Below, one piece after another: positions 43,400-53,436 of a DNA stretch of 64,000 bases (its first letter is position 1; every line of letters starts with the position of its first letter). Location: the NCBI RefSeq assembly GCF_007988945.1, contig NZ_BJVC01000006.1, forward strand, positions 1-64,000, written 5' to 3'. The position numbers were made by a program, and so were the translations under genes. Source of the stretch: Swaminathania salitolerans. GTDB taxonomy: Bacteria > Pseudomonadota > Alphaproteobacteria > Acetobacterales > Acetobacteraceae. The notes below the pieces were generated by a model that was given only the letters and a program-made list of their open reading frames with translations, searched no databases and was not told the origin of the DNA.

Positions 43400-45862
43400 T
43401 CAGCGCCTCAGAACGGCGCCGGTTGCTTTCGCGACCGCGGAAACGATCTTTTCCGACACCGTTTCGATGTCCTCATCGGTGAGGCTCGCCTTCACGGGTT
43501 GCAGCACCACCTCGATACCGAGCGAACGATATCCGGGCTCGAGCGGCGCCCCTTCATACACGTCGAAGAGCCGCACATCGGCGATCAGGCTCCGCTCCGC
43601 TCCGCGCACCGCGCGCAGAACCGACTGGGCCTCGGTATCCGGCGCCACGATGAAGGCGAAATCGCGCAGTACCGGCTGAAATGCGGAGAGAACCGGCGGC
43701 TGGCGGCGGCGGTTTTTCGGCAGGGGGACAGAGTCCACCAGAACCTCGAAGGCAACGATCGTGCCATCGAGCCCCATCGCCCGCATCGTGGCGGGATGGA
43801 TCTCGCCGAAATGACCGAGAATCGTCTTCGGGCCCTGCCGGACCACACCGGAACGCCCCGGATGGTAATATCCGGGAGCGTCGGCCGTAACGCTCAGCGC
43901 TTCCGCCGGAAGACGCAGGGACTCGAGCGCTGCCATCAGATCGGCTTTCGCATCCCAGACGGACATGCCACGCGCACGCACGCCCGGGCGCCGCTGCGTC
44001 TCTCCGCCACGCAGACCCGCCAGAACGAGGCTCTGCCCCTGTGCATCGAAGGCCGGACCGAGCTCGAACAGCGCCGCATCCGCATGGCCGCGCGCCGCAT
44101 TGCGCTGCCAGGCCCGCAGGAGATTGACCAGCGGCGTCGGACGCATCTGGTCGAGGTCCGACGCGATCGGATTGAGCAGCCTCAGCCCGTCGGAAGGCGA
44201 GCCGAACAGCGCCGCATCTTCGTGCGAAACGAAAGAGAATCCGACCGTTTCCATCAGCCCGCGCTGGGCGCAGAGTCGGCGCAGCTCACCGAGACGCTTT
44301 CTGGATGGCGTAACCGCAGGCAGGGTGACGGACGAAGCCTGGGGGAGCGAGCGCGCAGGAATCGCATCGAGCCCGTAAATGCGCAGGACTTCCTCGATCA
44401 GATCGTTCTCGGCCTCGATTTCCGCAACGGCCTGTGCGGCACTGCGCGCCTCCTCGGGATCGAGATGAGGCGCCTGATCGAGAACCACCCCCGTCGCGAT
44501 GTCGTTTCGCCAGGACGGAACGGCGAAGCGCGCCTCGCGCGCGTCACGCTGACGGACCTCGAAGCCCAGATGCTCGAGAATGCCGATGGCCTCCTCATCC
44601 CCGATCGCGGCACCGCCGAAGGATTCGAGACGCTCGAAACGCAGACCCGCCTCACGGTGCCAGTCCGGAATCTCCCCGGCGCTCGTCACTGCGCTCGCCT
44701 CTCCTCCGCAGAGGTCGAGGATGAGACGGGTTGCTGCCTCCAGACCGGAGAGCACGAGCGCCGGATCGATGCCGCGCTCGAAACGCTGGCGGGCATCCGT
44801 ATGCACACCCAGACGACGTCCGGTCAGAGCAAGGCAGACGGGATCGAACAGGGCAGCCTCGATGAAGACATCGGTCGTCCCGTCGGAAACGCCGGTTCCC
44901 TCTCCGCCGATGAGCCCTGCAAGCGACTGCACGCCCGCGCTGTCGGCAATGACCAGATCGTCCGTGCCGAGCACGAGATCACGCCCGTCCAGAGCACGGA
45001 AGGTCTCGCATGCGGCCCGCGACAGGGTCAGGACGGAGCCCTGCACCTTCGCGGCATCGAAAACATGCAGAGGACGACCGATATCGTAGGTAAGAAAATT
45101 CGTGATATCGACGAGCGCGCTGATCGGCTTGAGGCCGATCGACTCGAGACGCTGCCTGAGCCAGGCAGGGCTGGGACCGTTCCTGACCCCGCGAACGAGC
45201 CGCCCTGCGACATAAGGGCAGGCCTGACCGTACTGGATGTCCCAGGAAATCGGCGAAGGGAAAGTCCCTTCCACCGTATCGACGAGCCAGGGCTTCAGAT
45301 GGCCGAGTCCGGCAGCAGCAAGATCGCGGGCCACGCCGCGAACGCTCAGGGCATCGCCGCGATTGGGGGTGATCGAGATATCGATCACCGGATCGTCGAG
45401 TTTCGCGAAATCCGCATAAGCCTGCCCGAGAACGACGGTCTCCGGCAATTCCGCGATCCCGTCTGATTCCTCGCCGAGGCCGAGTTCACGCAGGGAGCAC
45501 AGCATACCGCCGCTCTCCTGCCCCCGGATCTTCCCGGCCTTGATCGTGATGCCACTCCCGGGGATGTGGGTTCCCGGCGGCGCGAAGATCACATGCAGCC
45601 CGCTCCGTGCGTTGGGGGCACCGCACACCACCTGCACCTTTTCGTACCCGCCCCCGGCAGCGACGGTGCAGACCTGCAACCGGTCCGCATCCGGATGGCG
45701 ATGCGCCTCGAGAATTTTCGCAACACGGAAACCGCGCAGGGAATCGGCGGGGTTCTCCACCTGCTCGACCTCGAGCCCGATCGCCGTGAGTTTCGCGACG
45801 ATCTCGTCGAGCGACGCCGTGGTGTCGAGATGGGTGCGCAGCCAGGACAGGGTGAATTTCAT
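43400..45862 (-). CDS. pheT: Phenylalanyl-tRNA synthetase beta subunit
   Basis: 820 aa. Domains in order: an OB-fold tRNA-binding region near 40-150 (VCTVAAGGGYEKVQVVCGAPNA), B3/B4 editing domain near 210-370, B5 near 400-470, the catalytic-like core, and a C-terminal FDX-ACB anticodon-binding domain (about 725-820). Together with PheS it forms the alpha2-beta2 synthetase. It starts 4 bp after pheS. Length is normal for the bacterial protein. Confidence 0.95.
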   Translation of the reverse strand: MKFTLSWLRTHLDTTASLDEIVAKLTAIGLEVEQVENPADSLRGFRVAKILEAHRHPDADRLQVCTVAAGGGYEKVQVVCGAPNARSGLHVIFAPPGTHIPGSGITIKAGKIRGQESGGMLCSLRELGLGEESDGIAELPETVVLGQAYADFAKLDDPVIDISITPNRGDALSVRGVARDLAAAGLGHLKPWLVDTVEGTFPSPISWDIQYGQACPYVAGRLVRGVRNGPSPAWLRQRLESIGLKPISALVDITNFLTYDIGRPLHVFDAAKVQGSVLTLSRAACETFRALDGRDLVLGTDDLVIADSAGVQSLAGLIGGEGTGVSDGTTDVFIEAALFDPVCLALTGRRLGVHTDARQRFERGIDPALVLSGLEAATRLILDLCGGEASAVTSAGEIPDWHREAGLRFERLESFGGAAIGDEEAIGILEHLGFEVRQRDAREARFAVPSWRNDIATGVVLDQAPHLDPEEARSAAQAVAEIEAENDLIEEVLRIYGLDAIPARSLPQASSVTLPAVTPSRKRLGELRRLCAQRGLMETVGFSFVSHEDAALFGSPSDGLRLLNPIASDLDQMRPTPLVNLLRAWQRNAARGHADAALFELGPAFDAQGQSLVLAGLRGGETQRRPGVRARGMSVWDAKADLMAALESLRLPAEALSVTADAPGYYHPGRSGVVRQGPKTILGHFGEIHPATMRAMGLDGTIVAFEVLVDSVPLPKNRRRQPPVLSAFQPVLRDFAFIVAPDTEAQSVLRAVRGAERSLIADVRLFDVYEGAPLEPGYRSLGIEVVLQPVKASLTDEDIETVSEKIVSAVAKATGAVLRR

Positions 45863-45866
45863 GAGC

Positions 45867-46937
45867 TCAGACTCCTTCCGCGAGACTGACAGAGGCGAGA
45901 GAGGAGAAGCCGTAATGACGCAGCCATCTCAGATCGCTCTCATAGAAGGATCGCAGATCGGGGATGCCGTTCTTGAGCATGGTGAGACGCTCGATTCCCA
46001 TACCGAAGGCAAAACCCTGCCAGCGCGAGGGATCCACGCCACAATTGGCGAGAACGCGCGGATGCACCATGCCCGAGCCCAGAACCTCGAGCCAGTCCCC
46101 ACCGCCGCCGATCTCGCCCGTCTGGCGCGACCAGCCGATATCGACCTCCATGGAGGGCTCGGTGAAGGGGAAATACGACGCACGGAATCGCACCGGCAGA
46201 TCGGGTTTGTCGAAGAAGATACGCAGGAACTCGGTCAGACATCCCTTGAGATGACCCAGAGTTATGCCTTGATCTATGACAAGTCCTTCACATTGATGAA
46301 ACATCGGTGAGTGTGTCGCATCGTGATCGGCCCGATAGGTGCGCCCGGGGGCAATAATCCGGATCGGCGGCGTCCGGGTGAGCATGGAGCGGATCTGCAC
46401 ACCCGAGGTCTGGGTGCGCAGAACGCGCTGCGGCCCGTCCGCAGTGGCGGGCGGCAGATAGAACGTATCGTGCTCGGTGCGGGCCGGATGATGATCGGGC
46501 GTATTGAGGGCCGAGAAATTGTGCCACTGACTCTCGATATCCGGACCTTCCGCAACGGTGAAACCCATGGCGCCGAATATCGCGGTCATCTCGTCGATGG
46601 TGCGCGAAATCGGATGAAGCAGCCCCGGAGCCTCCAGCGGCGCCGGCATGGTGACATCCACGCGCTCGTCTCTCAGGCGGGCGTCGAGCGCTGCCTGCGC
46701 GATTTCCTGCCCGCGCGTCTCGACCGCCGCATTCAGCGCATCGCGCAGGCGGTTGAGCGCCTGCCCGCGCTCCTTCCGGATATCCGGGCTCATCTTGCCC
46801 AGCTCCTTGAGAAGACGCGTAAGCCTGCCGGACTTGCCCAGAGTCGCGACGCGAATCGCATCCCAACCGGCATGATCCTGTGCCTGAGCCAGCGCCTCGA
46901 GGGTTTCGCTTTTCAGCGCTTCCAGATCATCGCCCAT
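45867..46937 (-). CDS. pheS: Phenylalanyl-tRNA synthetase alpha subunit
   Basis: 356 aa. An N-terminal coiled coil (residues 1-90) precedes the class II catalytic core. Motif 2 is near GRTYRADHDATHSPMFHQCEGL (about 203), and motif 3 is near GFAFGMGIERLTMLK (about 315), with the Phe-binding RFRASYFPFTEPSMEVDI between. It is transcribed before pheT. Upstream, between its start and the rplT terminator, only about 50 bp are available for a promoter. No attenuator peptide was recognised. Confidence 0.95.
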   Translation of the reverse strand: MGDDLEALKSETLEALAQAQDHAGWDAIRVATLGKSGRLTRLLKELGKMSPDIRKERGQALNRLRDALNAAVETRGQEIAQAALDARLRDERVDVTMPAPLEAPGLLHPISRTIDEMTAIFGAMGFTVAEGPDIESQWHNFSALNTPDHHPARTEHDTFYLPPATADGPQRVLRTQTSGVQIRSMLTRTPPIRIIAPGRTYRADHDATHSPMFHQCEGLVIDQGITLGHLKGCLTEFLRIFFDKPDLPVRFRASYFPFTEPSMEVDIGWSRQTGEIGGGGDWLEVLGSGMVHPRVLANCGVDPSRWQGFAFGMGIERLTMLKNGIPDLRSFYESDLRWLRHYGFSSLASVSLAEGV

Positions 46938-46989
46938 TCTTTGCCAATCCCCATCCTTCGCCTGCGCCCGTTATCCGCCCGCGATCGTC

Positions 46990-47033
46990 AAAAAAGAAAA
47001 CGGGCCGTCCTGATACAGGACGACCCGTTTTCT
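46990..47033 (-). terminator. Intrinsic terminator of rpmI-rplT
   Basis: Stem aaaacggg / cccgtttt and cgtcctg / caggacg around a three-base loop with one mismatch, followed on the minus strand by a T-rich run. It lies between rplT and pheS on the same strand, so the ribosomal protein and synthetase genes are separate units. Confidence 0.88.
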
Positions 47034-47056
47034 ATCAAATCCGAAAAGAAGCCGGA

Positions 47057-47443
47057 TCAGGCCTGGGCCGTCTGCTCCTGGGCAGGCTGCTCCAGCGCCA
47101 TCTGCGCCAGCTTCACGATTTCGGCGAAGGTGGCTGCATCGTCGAATGCGATGGCGGCCAGAACCTTACGGTCGATTTCGATACCGGCCTTGGCGAGTCC
47201 GTTGATGAACTTGCTGTAGGTCAGCCCCTGCTCACGAACGGCAGCGTTGATACGCTGGATCCACAGAGCGCGGAAATCGCGCTTCTTGTTGCGACGGTCG
47301 CGATAGGCATAACGAAGCGCCTTTTCGACGCGCTCGAGAGCGATGCGATAGTTCGTGGAAGACCGGCCGCGATAGCCCTTGGCCAGATCCAGAACCTTCT
47401 TGTGACGGGCGTGCGTCGTTACGCCGCGCTTAACACGTGCCAT
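47057..47443 (-). CDS. rplT: 50S ribosomal protein L20
   Basis: 128 aa basic protein, N-terminus [27 protein letters not shown], with the typical [22 protein letters not shown] near 50. It binds 23S rRNA early in assembly and in many bacteria represses its own operon through mRNA binding. It follows rpmI by 13 bp. The extra Ala/Gln-rich C-terminus ([11 protein letters not shown]) is slightly longer than in E. coli. Confidence 0.97.
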   Translation of the reverse strand: MARVKRGVTTHARHKKVLDLAKGYRGRSSTNYRIALERVEKALRYAYRDRRNKKRDFRALWIQRINAAVREQGLTYSKFINGLAKAGIEIDRKVLAAIAFDDAATFAEIVKLAQMALEQPAQEQTAQA

Positions 47444-47456
47444 TTATCTCTGCTCC

Positions 47457-47660
47457 TCAAGCCAGTCCGTAGGGGGCCCACTGCTTCACGGTCTTCGCAT
47501 CCATGTCCGTCATGGTCTGCGGGCCGCGATTGGTGCGCTTCATTTTCTGCGGACGGTTGATGAGGCCGTGGCGCTTGTTGCCGGGACCGCACATCACCTT
47601 GCCGGTCGCGGTGATCTTGAACCGCTTCTTGACCGACGACTTGGTCTTCATCTTGGGCAT
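47457..47660 (-). CDS. rpmI: 50S ribosomal protein L35
   Basis: 67 aa, [22 protein letters not shown] start and a C-terminal segment typical of L35. Upstream frame is open but ATG 47660 gives the normal protein and has AGGAGA before it. infC, which commonly precedes rpmI, is not adjacent; the opposite strand carries the glucose dehydrogenase gene instead. Confidence 0.95.
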
Positions 47661-47836
47661 TTCGTTCTCCTCTCGACATACCAGGCATGCGCCCCTTGCG
47701 AAGAAGCGCACACCAAGCGGCCAGGCATGCCCTGACATGGGCCTGGACGCGCGTTCGAAAGGGGGCACCTACAGGATCGGGGGACGGGATTCAACCCGTT
47801 TTAACGCGCATAAACATTTACTTTAGGTTAGACGGG

Positions 47837-47852
47837 ACATTAACCATAATGT
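47837..47852. promoter_or_regulatory. Perfect inverted repeat upstream of glucose dehydrogenase
   Basis: acatta-acca-taatgt, flanked by ggg on both sides, about 95 bp before the dehydrogenase start and about 180 bp before rpmI. It is AT-rich in a GC-rich genome and has the size of a dimeric regulator site. The regulator is unknown. Confidence 0.4.
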
Positions 47853-47946
47853 GGGACGTTCTTGACGCCTCACGGCATTTGGGCCTTTTTCCTCGCGGTC
47901 TTTTTTTCACAACGTTTCCGACCAAGACAATCACATAGGACGACGC

Positions 47947-50364
47947 ATGAACACGGTTCACCGGCCGCGGTTCTGGGCTGGCCTCACCGCACTGATATTC
48001 GCCTTTTGTGGCCTTTATCTGACGATCGGCGGTGTCTGGCTCCTGAGCTATGGCGACACTCCCTATTATGCAGTCTGCGGTATCGCGCTGCTGGCAACCG
48101 GTTTTCTGGCCTGGAGAGGTCGGGCTGCCGCCTTCTGGCTGTACACCCTGGTCATTCTCGGGTCGCTGGTCTGGGCGATCAGCGAAGCCGGAATCGACTT
48201 CTGGTCTCTCGTTCCGCGCGGCGATATCATCGTGGTGCTGGGGATCTGGCTCCTGCTGCCCTTCGTCACCCGCCAGATCACGACGAGCCGACTCGCAACC
48301 CTGCCCCTCGCCGGCAGCGTGGCGCTCGCCATCGTGGTTGTCCTCGTGGCTTTCGTTCAGGATCCCGGCGACAAGGCCGGCTCGCTCCCGACCGAAAAGA
48401 TCGCGGCGGCCGGAAGCGACGCACCGCAGGTGCCCGATGGCGACTGGCATGCCTATGGGCGCACGCAGTACGGCGATCGCTTCTCACCCCTCACCCAGAT
48501 CAATTCCGGCAATGTCGACAAGCTCAAGGTTGCCTGGACGATGCAGACCGGCGACATGCCCGGTCCGAACGACCCGGGCGAGGCGACGAACGAGGCGACC
48601 CCTCTCGCCGTCGACGGCACGCTGTATTTCTGCTCGCTGCATCAGAAGCTGTTCGCGGTCGATGGCGCCACCGGCAAGACGAAATGGACGTTCGATCCGC
48701 ATCTCTTCGTCGATCCCGGCTTCCAGCATCTGACCTGTCGCGGCCTGACCTATCACAAATCCGAACCCGCCGCCCTGACCTCCGACGGAACGCCCGCGCC
48801 CGACGAATGCCAGGAGCGCCTCTTCCTTCCGGTCAATGACGGTCGGATGTTCGCGATCGACGCCAAATCGGGCAAGGCCTGCACGAGCTTCGGCAATAAC
48901 GGCGAAATCGATCTGCGCGTCCCTCACATGCCCTACACGACGGTCGGTGAGTACGAACCCACCTCTCCCCCGGTCGTGACCGACAAGGTCGTGATCATTT
49001 CGGGTGCGGTCACCGATAACGGCTCGATCAAGGAACCCTCGGGCGTGACCCGCGCCTTCGATCTGTTCACCGGCAAGCTGGTCTGGGTCTTCGATCCGTC
49101 CAACCCCGATCCGAACCAGATGCCGGGACCCGACCACAAATATGTGCCCAACTCCCCGAACTCCTGGATCACCTCGTCCTACGACGCGAATCTCGGGCTG
49201 ATCTACATCCCGACGGGCGTGCAGACTCCCGACGAGTGGGGCGGCAATCGCAGCGCCGATGCGGAACGCTATGCCTCGGGCGTTCTCGCGCTGAACGCCG
49301 AGACGGGCAAGCTGGCCTGGTTCTACCAGACGGTTCACCACGATCTGTGGGATATGGATCTTCCTTCCCAGATGAGCCTCGTGGACATCACCCAGAAAGA
49401 CGGCAGCGTCATTCCGGCAATCTACGCTCCGGCCAAGACGGGCAATATCTTCGTTCTCGACCGTCGCACCGGCAAGCTGATCGTCCCGGCTCCCGAGGAG
49501 CCCGTACCGCAGGGCGCCGCGAAGGGCGATCATGTCGCGCCGACGCAGCCCTTCTCCCAGCTTTCCCTGCGTCCCAAGCCGCTGCTGACGGGCAAGGACA
49601 TGTGGGGCGGCACGGTCTTCGACCAGCTCATCTGCCGGATCGCTTTCCACCAGCTCGACTATCACGGCACGTTCACCCCGCCGTCGGAGCGTGGGACCCT
49701 GGTCTATCCGGGTAATCTCGGCATGTTCGAATGGGGCGGCCTTGCGGTCGATCCGCAACGTCAGGTTGCAGTTGCTAACCCGATCGCGCTCCCCTTCGTT
49801 TCCAAGCTGGTACCGCGCGGACCCGAGAATCCGCTCTGGCCCCAGAAGAACGAGAAGGGTGCCGGTGGCGAAACCGGTCTGCAGCACAATTACGGCGCGC
49901 CCTTCGCCGTCATGCTCAGCCCGTTCCTGAACCCCGTCACCACGAAGCTCGGCTTCCCCATCCCCTGCAAGCGTCCGCCCTGGGGTTACATGGCCGGTAT
50001 CGACCTGCGCACCAACAAGGTCGTGTGGCAGCATCGCAACGGGACGCTGCGCGACAGTCTCTACAACAGCGCGCTTCCGGTTCAGCTTCCGCCGCTCAAG
50101 ATCGGTGTTCCGAGCCTCGGTGGCCCGCTCACCACGGCAGGCAACGTCGCGTTCCTGACCTCGACGCTGGATTTCTACATCCGCGCCTATGACGTCACGA
50201 CCGGCAAGACCCTGTGGCACGATCGACTCCCCGCGGGCGGTCAGTCCACCCCGATGACCTACAAGGCCAACGGCAAGCAGTACATCGTGACCTATGCTGG
50301 CGGTCACGGCTCTTTCGGCACGAAGATGGGCGACTATCTCATCGCCTACGCCCTGCCGGACTAA
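47947..50364 (+). CDS. gcd: Membrane-bound PQQ-dependent glucose dehydrogenase
   Basis: 805 aa. Five membrane spans fill residues 1-145, then a PQQ-binding eight-bladed propeller in the periplasm starts near 160 (WHAYGRTQYGDRFSPLTQIN). The catalytic Asp region is QTVHHDLWDMDLPSQ near 460, followed by PAKTGNIFVLDRRTG near 498 with the PQQ-contacting Lys. The C-terminal GGPLTTAGNVAFL and YIVTYAGGHGSFG are typical. It oxidises glucose to gluconolactone and passes electrons to ubiquinone, feeding the terminal oxidases, one of which is encoded at the end of this window. A strong terminator follows, so it is monocistronic. Size fits Gcd of acetic acid bacteria. Confidence 0.95.
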   Translation: MNTVHRPRFWAGLTALIFAFCGLYLTIGGVWLLSYGDTPYYAVCGIALLATGFLAWRGRAAAFWLYTLVILGSLVWAISEAGIDFWSLVPRGDIIVVLGIWLLLPFVTRQITTSRLATLPLAGSVALAIVVVLVAFVQDPGDKAGSLPTEKIAAAGSDAPQVPDGDWHAYGRTQYGDRFSPLTQINSGNVDKLKVAWTMQTGDMPGPNDPGEATNEATPLAVDGTLYFCSLHQKLFAVDGATGKTKWTFDPHLFVDPGFQHLTCRGLTYHKSEPAALTSDGTPAPDECQERLFLPVNDGRMFAIDAKSGKACTSFGNNGEIDLRVPHMPYTTVGEYEPTSPPVVTDKVVIISGAVTDNGSIKEPSGVTRAFDLFTGKLVWVFDPSNPDPNQMPGPDHKYVPNSPNSWITSSYDANLGLIYIPTGVQTPDEWGGNRSADAERYASGVLALNAETGKLAWFYQTVHHDLWDMDLPSQMSLVDITQKDGSVIPAIYAPAKTGNIFVLDRRTGKLIVPAPEEPVPQGAAKGDHVAPTQPFSQLSLRPKPLLTGKDMWGGTVFDQLICRIAFHQLDYHGTFTPPSERGTLVYPGNLGMFEWGGLAVDPQRQVAVANPIALPFVSKLVPRGPENPLWPQKNEKGAGGETGLQHNYGAPFAVMLSPFLNPVTTKLGFPIPCKRPPWGYMAGIDLRTNKVVWQHRNGTLRDSLYNSALPVQLPPLKIGVPSLGGPLTTAGNVAFLTSTLDFYIRAYDVTTGKTLWHDRLPAGGQSTPMTYKANGKQYIVTYAGGHGSFGTKMGDYLIAYALPD

Positions 50365-50412
50365 GCTCGCCCGGCATGGTCTCCCGGCGGTTCCGTCGGG
50401 AGAAACAAACGG

Positions 50413-50439
50413 AAAAACCCGCCTTTCGGCGGGTTTTTT
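50413..50439 (+). terminator. Intrinsic terminator of gcd
   Basis: Perfect six-bp stem cccgcc-tttc-ggcggg followed by six T and preceded by five A. It lies about 50 bp after the gcd stop and could also act on the minus strand. Confidence 0.93.
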
Positions 50440-50614
50440 CATGTCTGCTTCCGATGGAGCGCAGGAGCATATCCGCGCTTTACGATCGTTTCATCGTTCG
50501 GCGTGCATGATCTGCAAGGAAATGCTTGAAACGACTCACATCATGTCGGAGTATTTCTGCGTCAAACTGTTTCCGCGTTCAATCGCCTTACCCCCTGTTC
50601 CGGAGTGCCTGTTC

Positions 50615-50932
50615 ATGGCCCGTGGTCTCATCGCTTTCGCCCTCGCCCTCATGCTCGGCACCACCATGATCCCGCTGGCCCAGGCCAAGCCCTGTCGTGA
50701 TCCGCAGACCGGGAAATACGTGAAATGCGAGCCCCACAAACCGAAGAAGTGCCGGGACGAAAAAGGCAAGTTCATGAAGTGTCAGAACGACACCTCAGCG
50801 CAGGCCGATGGAAAAAATGCCTCCGGCTCCGGCGCGCCGTCAGGGACCGATCGGACCATGAAGGCGCAGGGCAGCGATGCGGCTTCCATGTCGGGCAAGC
50901 AGACCGCCGGATCCGCCACCGGACAGCACTGA
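50615..50932 (+). CDS. Small exported protein with two Cys/Lys-rich repeats
   Basis: 105 aa. A signal peptide ends near residue 24 (PLAQAKP). The mature N-terminus has two similar blocks, CRDPQTGKYVKC and CRDEKGKFMKC, each with a Cys pair nine or ten residues apart, joined by EPHKPKK. The rest is Ser/Gly/Ala/Gln-rich and disordered. The blocks could hold two disulfides or a metal. The frame is open upstream to 50294, but ATG 50615 gives a clean signal sequence. I do not recognise the family with confidence; similar short proteins occur in acetic acid bacteria. Confidence 0.65.
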   Translation: MARGLIAFALALMLGTTMIPLAQAKPCRDPQTGKYVKCEPHKPKKCRDEKGKFMKCQNDTSAQADGKNASGSGAPSGTDRTMKAQGSDAASMSGKQTAGSATGQH

Positions 50933-51041
50933 CCGGAACGGCTCAGCCGTTTTCGCAAACGGCACAAAACCGGCTCCCGACCGGGTCGGTTTCGAAAAGG
51001 AATCGCGAGGGCCGTTCAATCGCGTCCCTCGCGGTCACGTC

Positions 51042-51506
51042 TCAGCTTCGGGCACGGGCGCGTATGGCCTGCGCCATCGCTTCGACACCGTTCCCCCGGT
51101 TCGTCGAAAGCGCCTTGACCAGACCGAGATCGTGCAGAAAACCCGGGGGCGTTTCCTCTATCTCCTGCGCCGTACGCCCGGAATAAACACGCAGGAGCAG
51201 CGCGACGAGACCGCTTACGATCGTCGCATCAGAGGCCCCGGCAAAGAACAGGACGCCGTTTTCCTCCCTGGCCTCGAGCCAGACCTGACTCTGACATCCG
51301 GGCACACGATGCGCCTCGTCCTGCCAGGCAGGAGGAAACGAAGGAAGATTCCGGCCCAGCTCGATGATATATTCGTACCGGTCCATCCAGTCATCGAACA
51401 TCGCGAGTTCCTCGCCGATCGCATCGATCGCCTCCCGGGCGGAGGCATCGACCGGCGCGACCCAGGGCGCGCCCTGGGCCGACCCGACCGAAGACGCCCC
51501 GCTCAC
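51042..51506 (-). CDS. sufE: Cysteine desulfuration protein SufE
   Basis: 154 aa. SufE fold with the sulfur-accepting Cys in [14 protein letters not shown] near 70, and the conserved [24 protein letters not shown] near 108. It takes sulfur from SufS for Fe-S cluster assembly. Other suf genes are absent from the window. ATG 51506 overlaps the hslU stop (ATGA), so it ends an operon hslV-hslU-sufE, a combination that links protein quality control and Fe-S supply only by transcription. Confidence 0.9.
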   Translation of the reverse strand: MSGASSVGSAQGAPWVAPVDASAREAIDAIGEELAMFDDWMDRYEYIIELGRNLPSFPPAWQDEAHRVPGCQSQVWLEAREENGVLFFAGASDATIVSGLVALLLRVYSGRTAQEIEETPPGFLHDLGLVKALSTNRGNGVEAMAQAIRARARS

Positions 51507-52822
51507 AGGATGAACCTGCTGAGATCGCCCTTGCGCGCGAGGGGCGCCACACGCTCCTGAACGTCCTTGGCCGTGACGGTGATCGTCTCGCCTCCCCGGT
51601 CCGAGGCGCGAAACGATATATCCTCGAGCAGACGCTCCATCACCGTCGCCAGACGCCGCGCACCGATATTCTCGACCCGCTCGTTGATGTCGGAGGCGAG
51701 TTCCGCAAGCGCCTCGACGGCATCGTCCTCGAAGACCAGCGTCACCTTCTCCGTCCCGAGCAGGGAGATGTACTGCTTGAGGAGGGAGTGTTCAGGCTCG
51801 AGCAGGATCCGCTTGAGATCGTCCCGGGTCAGTCCGGCGAGTTCGACACGGATGGGAAGACGCCCCTGCAACTCCGGCAGGAGATCCGAGGGCTTGGCAA
51901 GATGAAACGCTCCCGACGCGATGAAAAGGATATGATCCGTTTTCACGGGGCCATGTTTCGTTGTGACGGTCGTCCCCTCGATCAGGGGCAGAAGGTCGCG
52001 CTGGACGCCCTCGCGCGAGACATCGCCCGAACGCCCTCCCCCTTCGCCCGAACGGGCGCAGACCTTGTCGATCTCGTCGAGGAAGACGATCCCGTGATCC
52101 TGGGTATGTCTGATCGCATCCTGGGTCAGGGCATCGTTATCGACAAGACGATCGGCCTCCTCACGCACGAGCAGGGCGCGCGCCGCTGCAACGCTCAGTT
52201 TCCTGCGCTGGGGCGCGCGGTTCATGAGGTTCTTCATCAGATCGCCGAAATTGGCGGTGTTGACGACGGTCCCGGAGGCGAAATCGGGCATCTCGCCCTG
52301 CATACCGCCATCGCGTCCGATCTGGATCTCGATTTCCTTGTCTTCCAGCTCGCCGTTGCGCAGCATCTGCCTGAACTTCAGCTTCGTATCGGCCGAAGCG
52401 AGTTCACCCGTGAGCGCATCGACAAGCCGGCTTTCCGCAGCGAGCTCGGCCTTGGCATTGACGTCCTTCCGGCGCGCCTCCCGGAGCATGGTGAGCGAGA
52501 CCTCGACGAGATCGCGCACGATCGATTCCACATCGCGCCCGACATAGCCGACTTCGGTGAACTTGGTGGCCTCGACCTTGAGGAAGGGCGATTGCGCGAG
52601 CCGGGCCAGACGACGGGCGATTTCCGTCTTGCCGCAGCCCGTCGGCCCGATCATGAGGATGTTCTTGGGAACAACCTCGTCGCGCAGCGCATCGGGAAGC
52701 TGGGCGCGACGCCAGCGATTGCGCATGGCGATCGCAACGGCCCGCTTCGCCTCGTTCTGCCCGATAATGAACCGGTCCAGCTCGGACACGATCTCGCGTG
52801 GGGAATAATTGGGAATATCCAT
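51503..52822 (-). CDS. hslU: ATP-dependent protease ATPase subunit HslU
   Basis: 439 aa AAA+ unfoldase. Walker [16 protein letters not shown] near 56, the pore loop [11 protein letters not shown] near 80, an intermediate I-domain about 110-240, Walker [12 protein letters not shown] near 246, and the C-terminal tail ending DLSRFIL, which docks into HslV. It feeds substrates to the HslV protease. TGATG overlap with hslV and ATGA with sufE. Confidence 0.96.
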   Translation of the reverse strand: MDIPNYSPREIVSELDRFIIGQNEAKRAVAIAMRNRWRRAQLPDALRDEVVPKNILMIGPTGCGKTEIARRLARLAQSPFLKVEATKFTEVGYVGRDVESIVRDLVEVSLTMLREARRKDVNAKAELAAESRLVDALTGELASADTKLKFRQMLRNGELEDKEIEIQIGRDGGMQGEMPDFASGTVVNTANFGDLMKNLMNRAPQRRKLSVAAARALLVREEADRLVDNDALTQDAIRHTQDHGIVFLDEIDKVCARSGEGGGRSGDVSREGVQRDLLPLIEGTTVTTKHGPVKTDHILFIASGAFHLAKPSDLLPELQGRLPIRVELAGLTRDDLKRILLEPEHSLLKQYISLLGTEKVTLVFEDDAVEALAELASDINERVENIGARRLATVMERLLEDISFRASDRGGETITVTAKDVQERVAPLARKGDLSRFIL

Positions 52823-53382
52823 CAGCTTTCCTCCCCTCCGAGGGTTTCGACCCGGACGGCGTGATTCGTGTAGACGCAGATATCGCCCGCGATCTTCATG
52901 GCGCGGCGCGCCACGTCTTCGGCGCTCAATCCCTCGATATCGATCAGCGCGCGGGCTGCGGAGAGCGCGTAATTGCCTCCCGAGCCGATCGCGATGATCC
53001 CGTCCTCGGGTTCGAGCACATCGCCATTGCCGGTCAGGGTGAAGGAGCGGGTCGCATCGGCCACCGCCATCATGGCTTCGAGGCGCCGCAGATACCGGTC
53101 GGTCCGCCAGTCCTTGGCCAGATCGACACAGGCCCGCTCGAGCTTGGCCTCGAGCCGCTCGAGAAGCGTGAAGGCATCCGCCGTGGCTCCGGCGAAACCG
53201 GCAAGAATGGCGCCTTTGGGGCCGATCCTGCGTACCTTGCGGGCATTGCCCTTGATCACGGTCTGACCGAGCGTGACCTGACCGTCGCCCGCCATGGCAA
53301 CCTGGCCGTCCCGGCGAACACAGAGAATGGTCGTACCGTGCCAGCCGACCGGATCATGCGGGGGAGAAGAATGAGTCTGCAT
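52822..53382 (-). CDS. hslV: ATP-dependent protease subunit HslV
   Basis: 186 aa threonine protease related to proteasome beta subunits. The catalytic Thr is the first of [21 protein letters not shown] near residue 17; the preceding ~16 residues ([16 protein letters not shown]) form a propeptide longer than the single Met of E. coli, as in other alphaproteobacteria. [15 protein letters not shown] near 135 and the C-terminus match the family. It leads the hslV-hslU-sufE operon, 54 bp downstream of a sensor kinase gene. Confidence 0.95.
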   Translation of the reverse strand: MQTHSSPPHDPVGWHGTTILCVRRDGQVAMAGDGQVTLGQTVIKGNARKVRRIGPKGAILAGFAGATADAFTLLERLEAKLERACVDLAKDWRTDRYLRRLEAMMAVADATRSFTLTGNGDVLEPEDGIIAIGSGGNYALSAARALIDIEGLSAEDVARRAMKIAGDICVYTNHAVRVETLGGEES

Positions 53383-53436
53383 GACATGTCACATAAGACG
53401 CCGACAATTCCAGACAAGCCCGTTTCGACATGCGAC

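Noticed and set aside
41933-45466. A 1177-codon open frame on the plus strand
   Set aside because: Antisense to lpxB and pheT, both unmistakable. The same GC-driven effect.
48484-50442. A 652-codon minus-strand frame
   Set aside because: Antisense to the glucose dehydrogenase gene, with no recognisable domain or signal.
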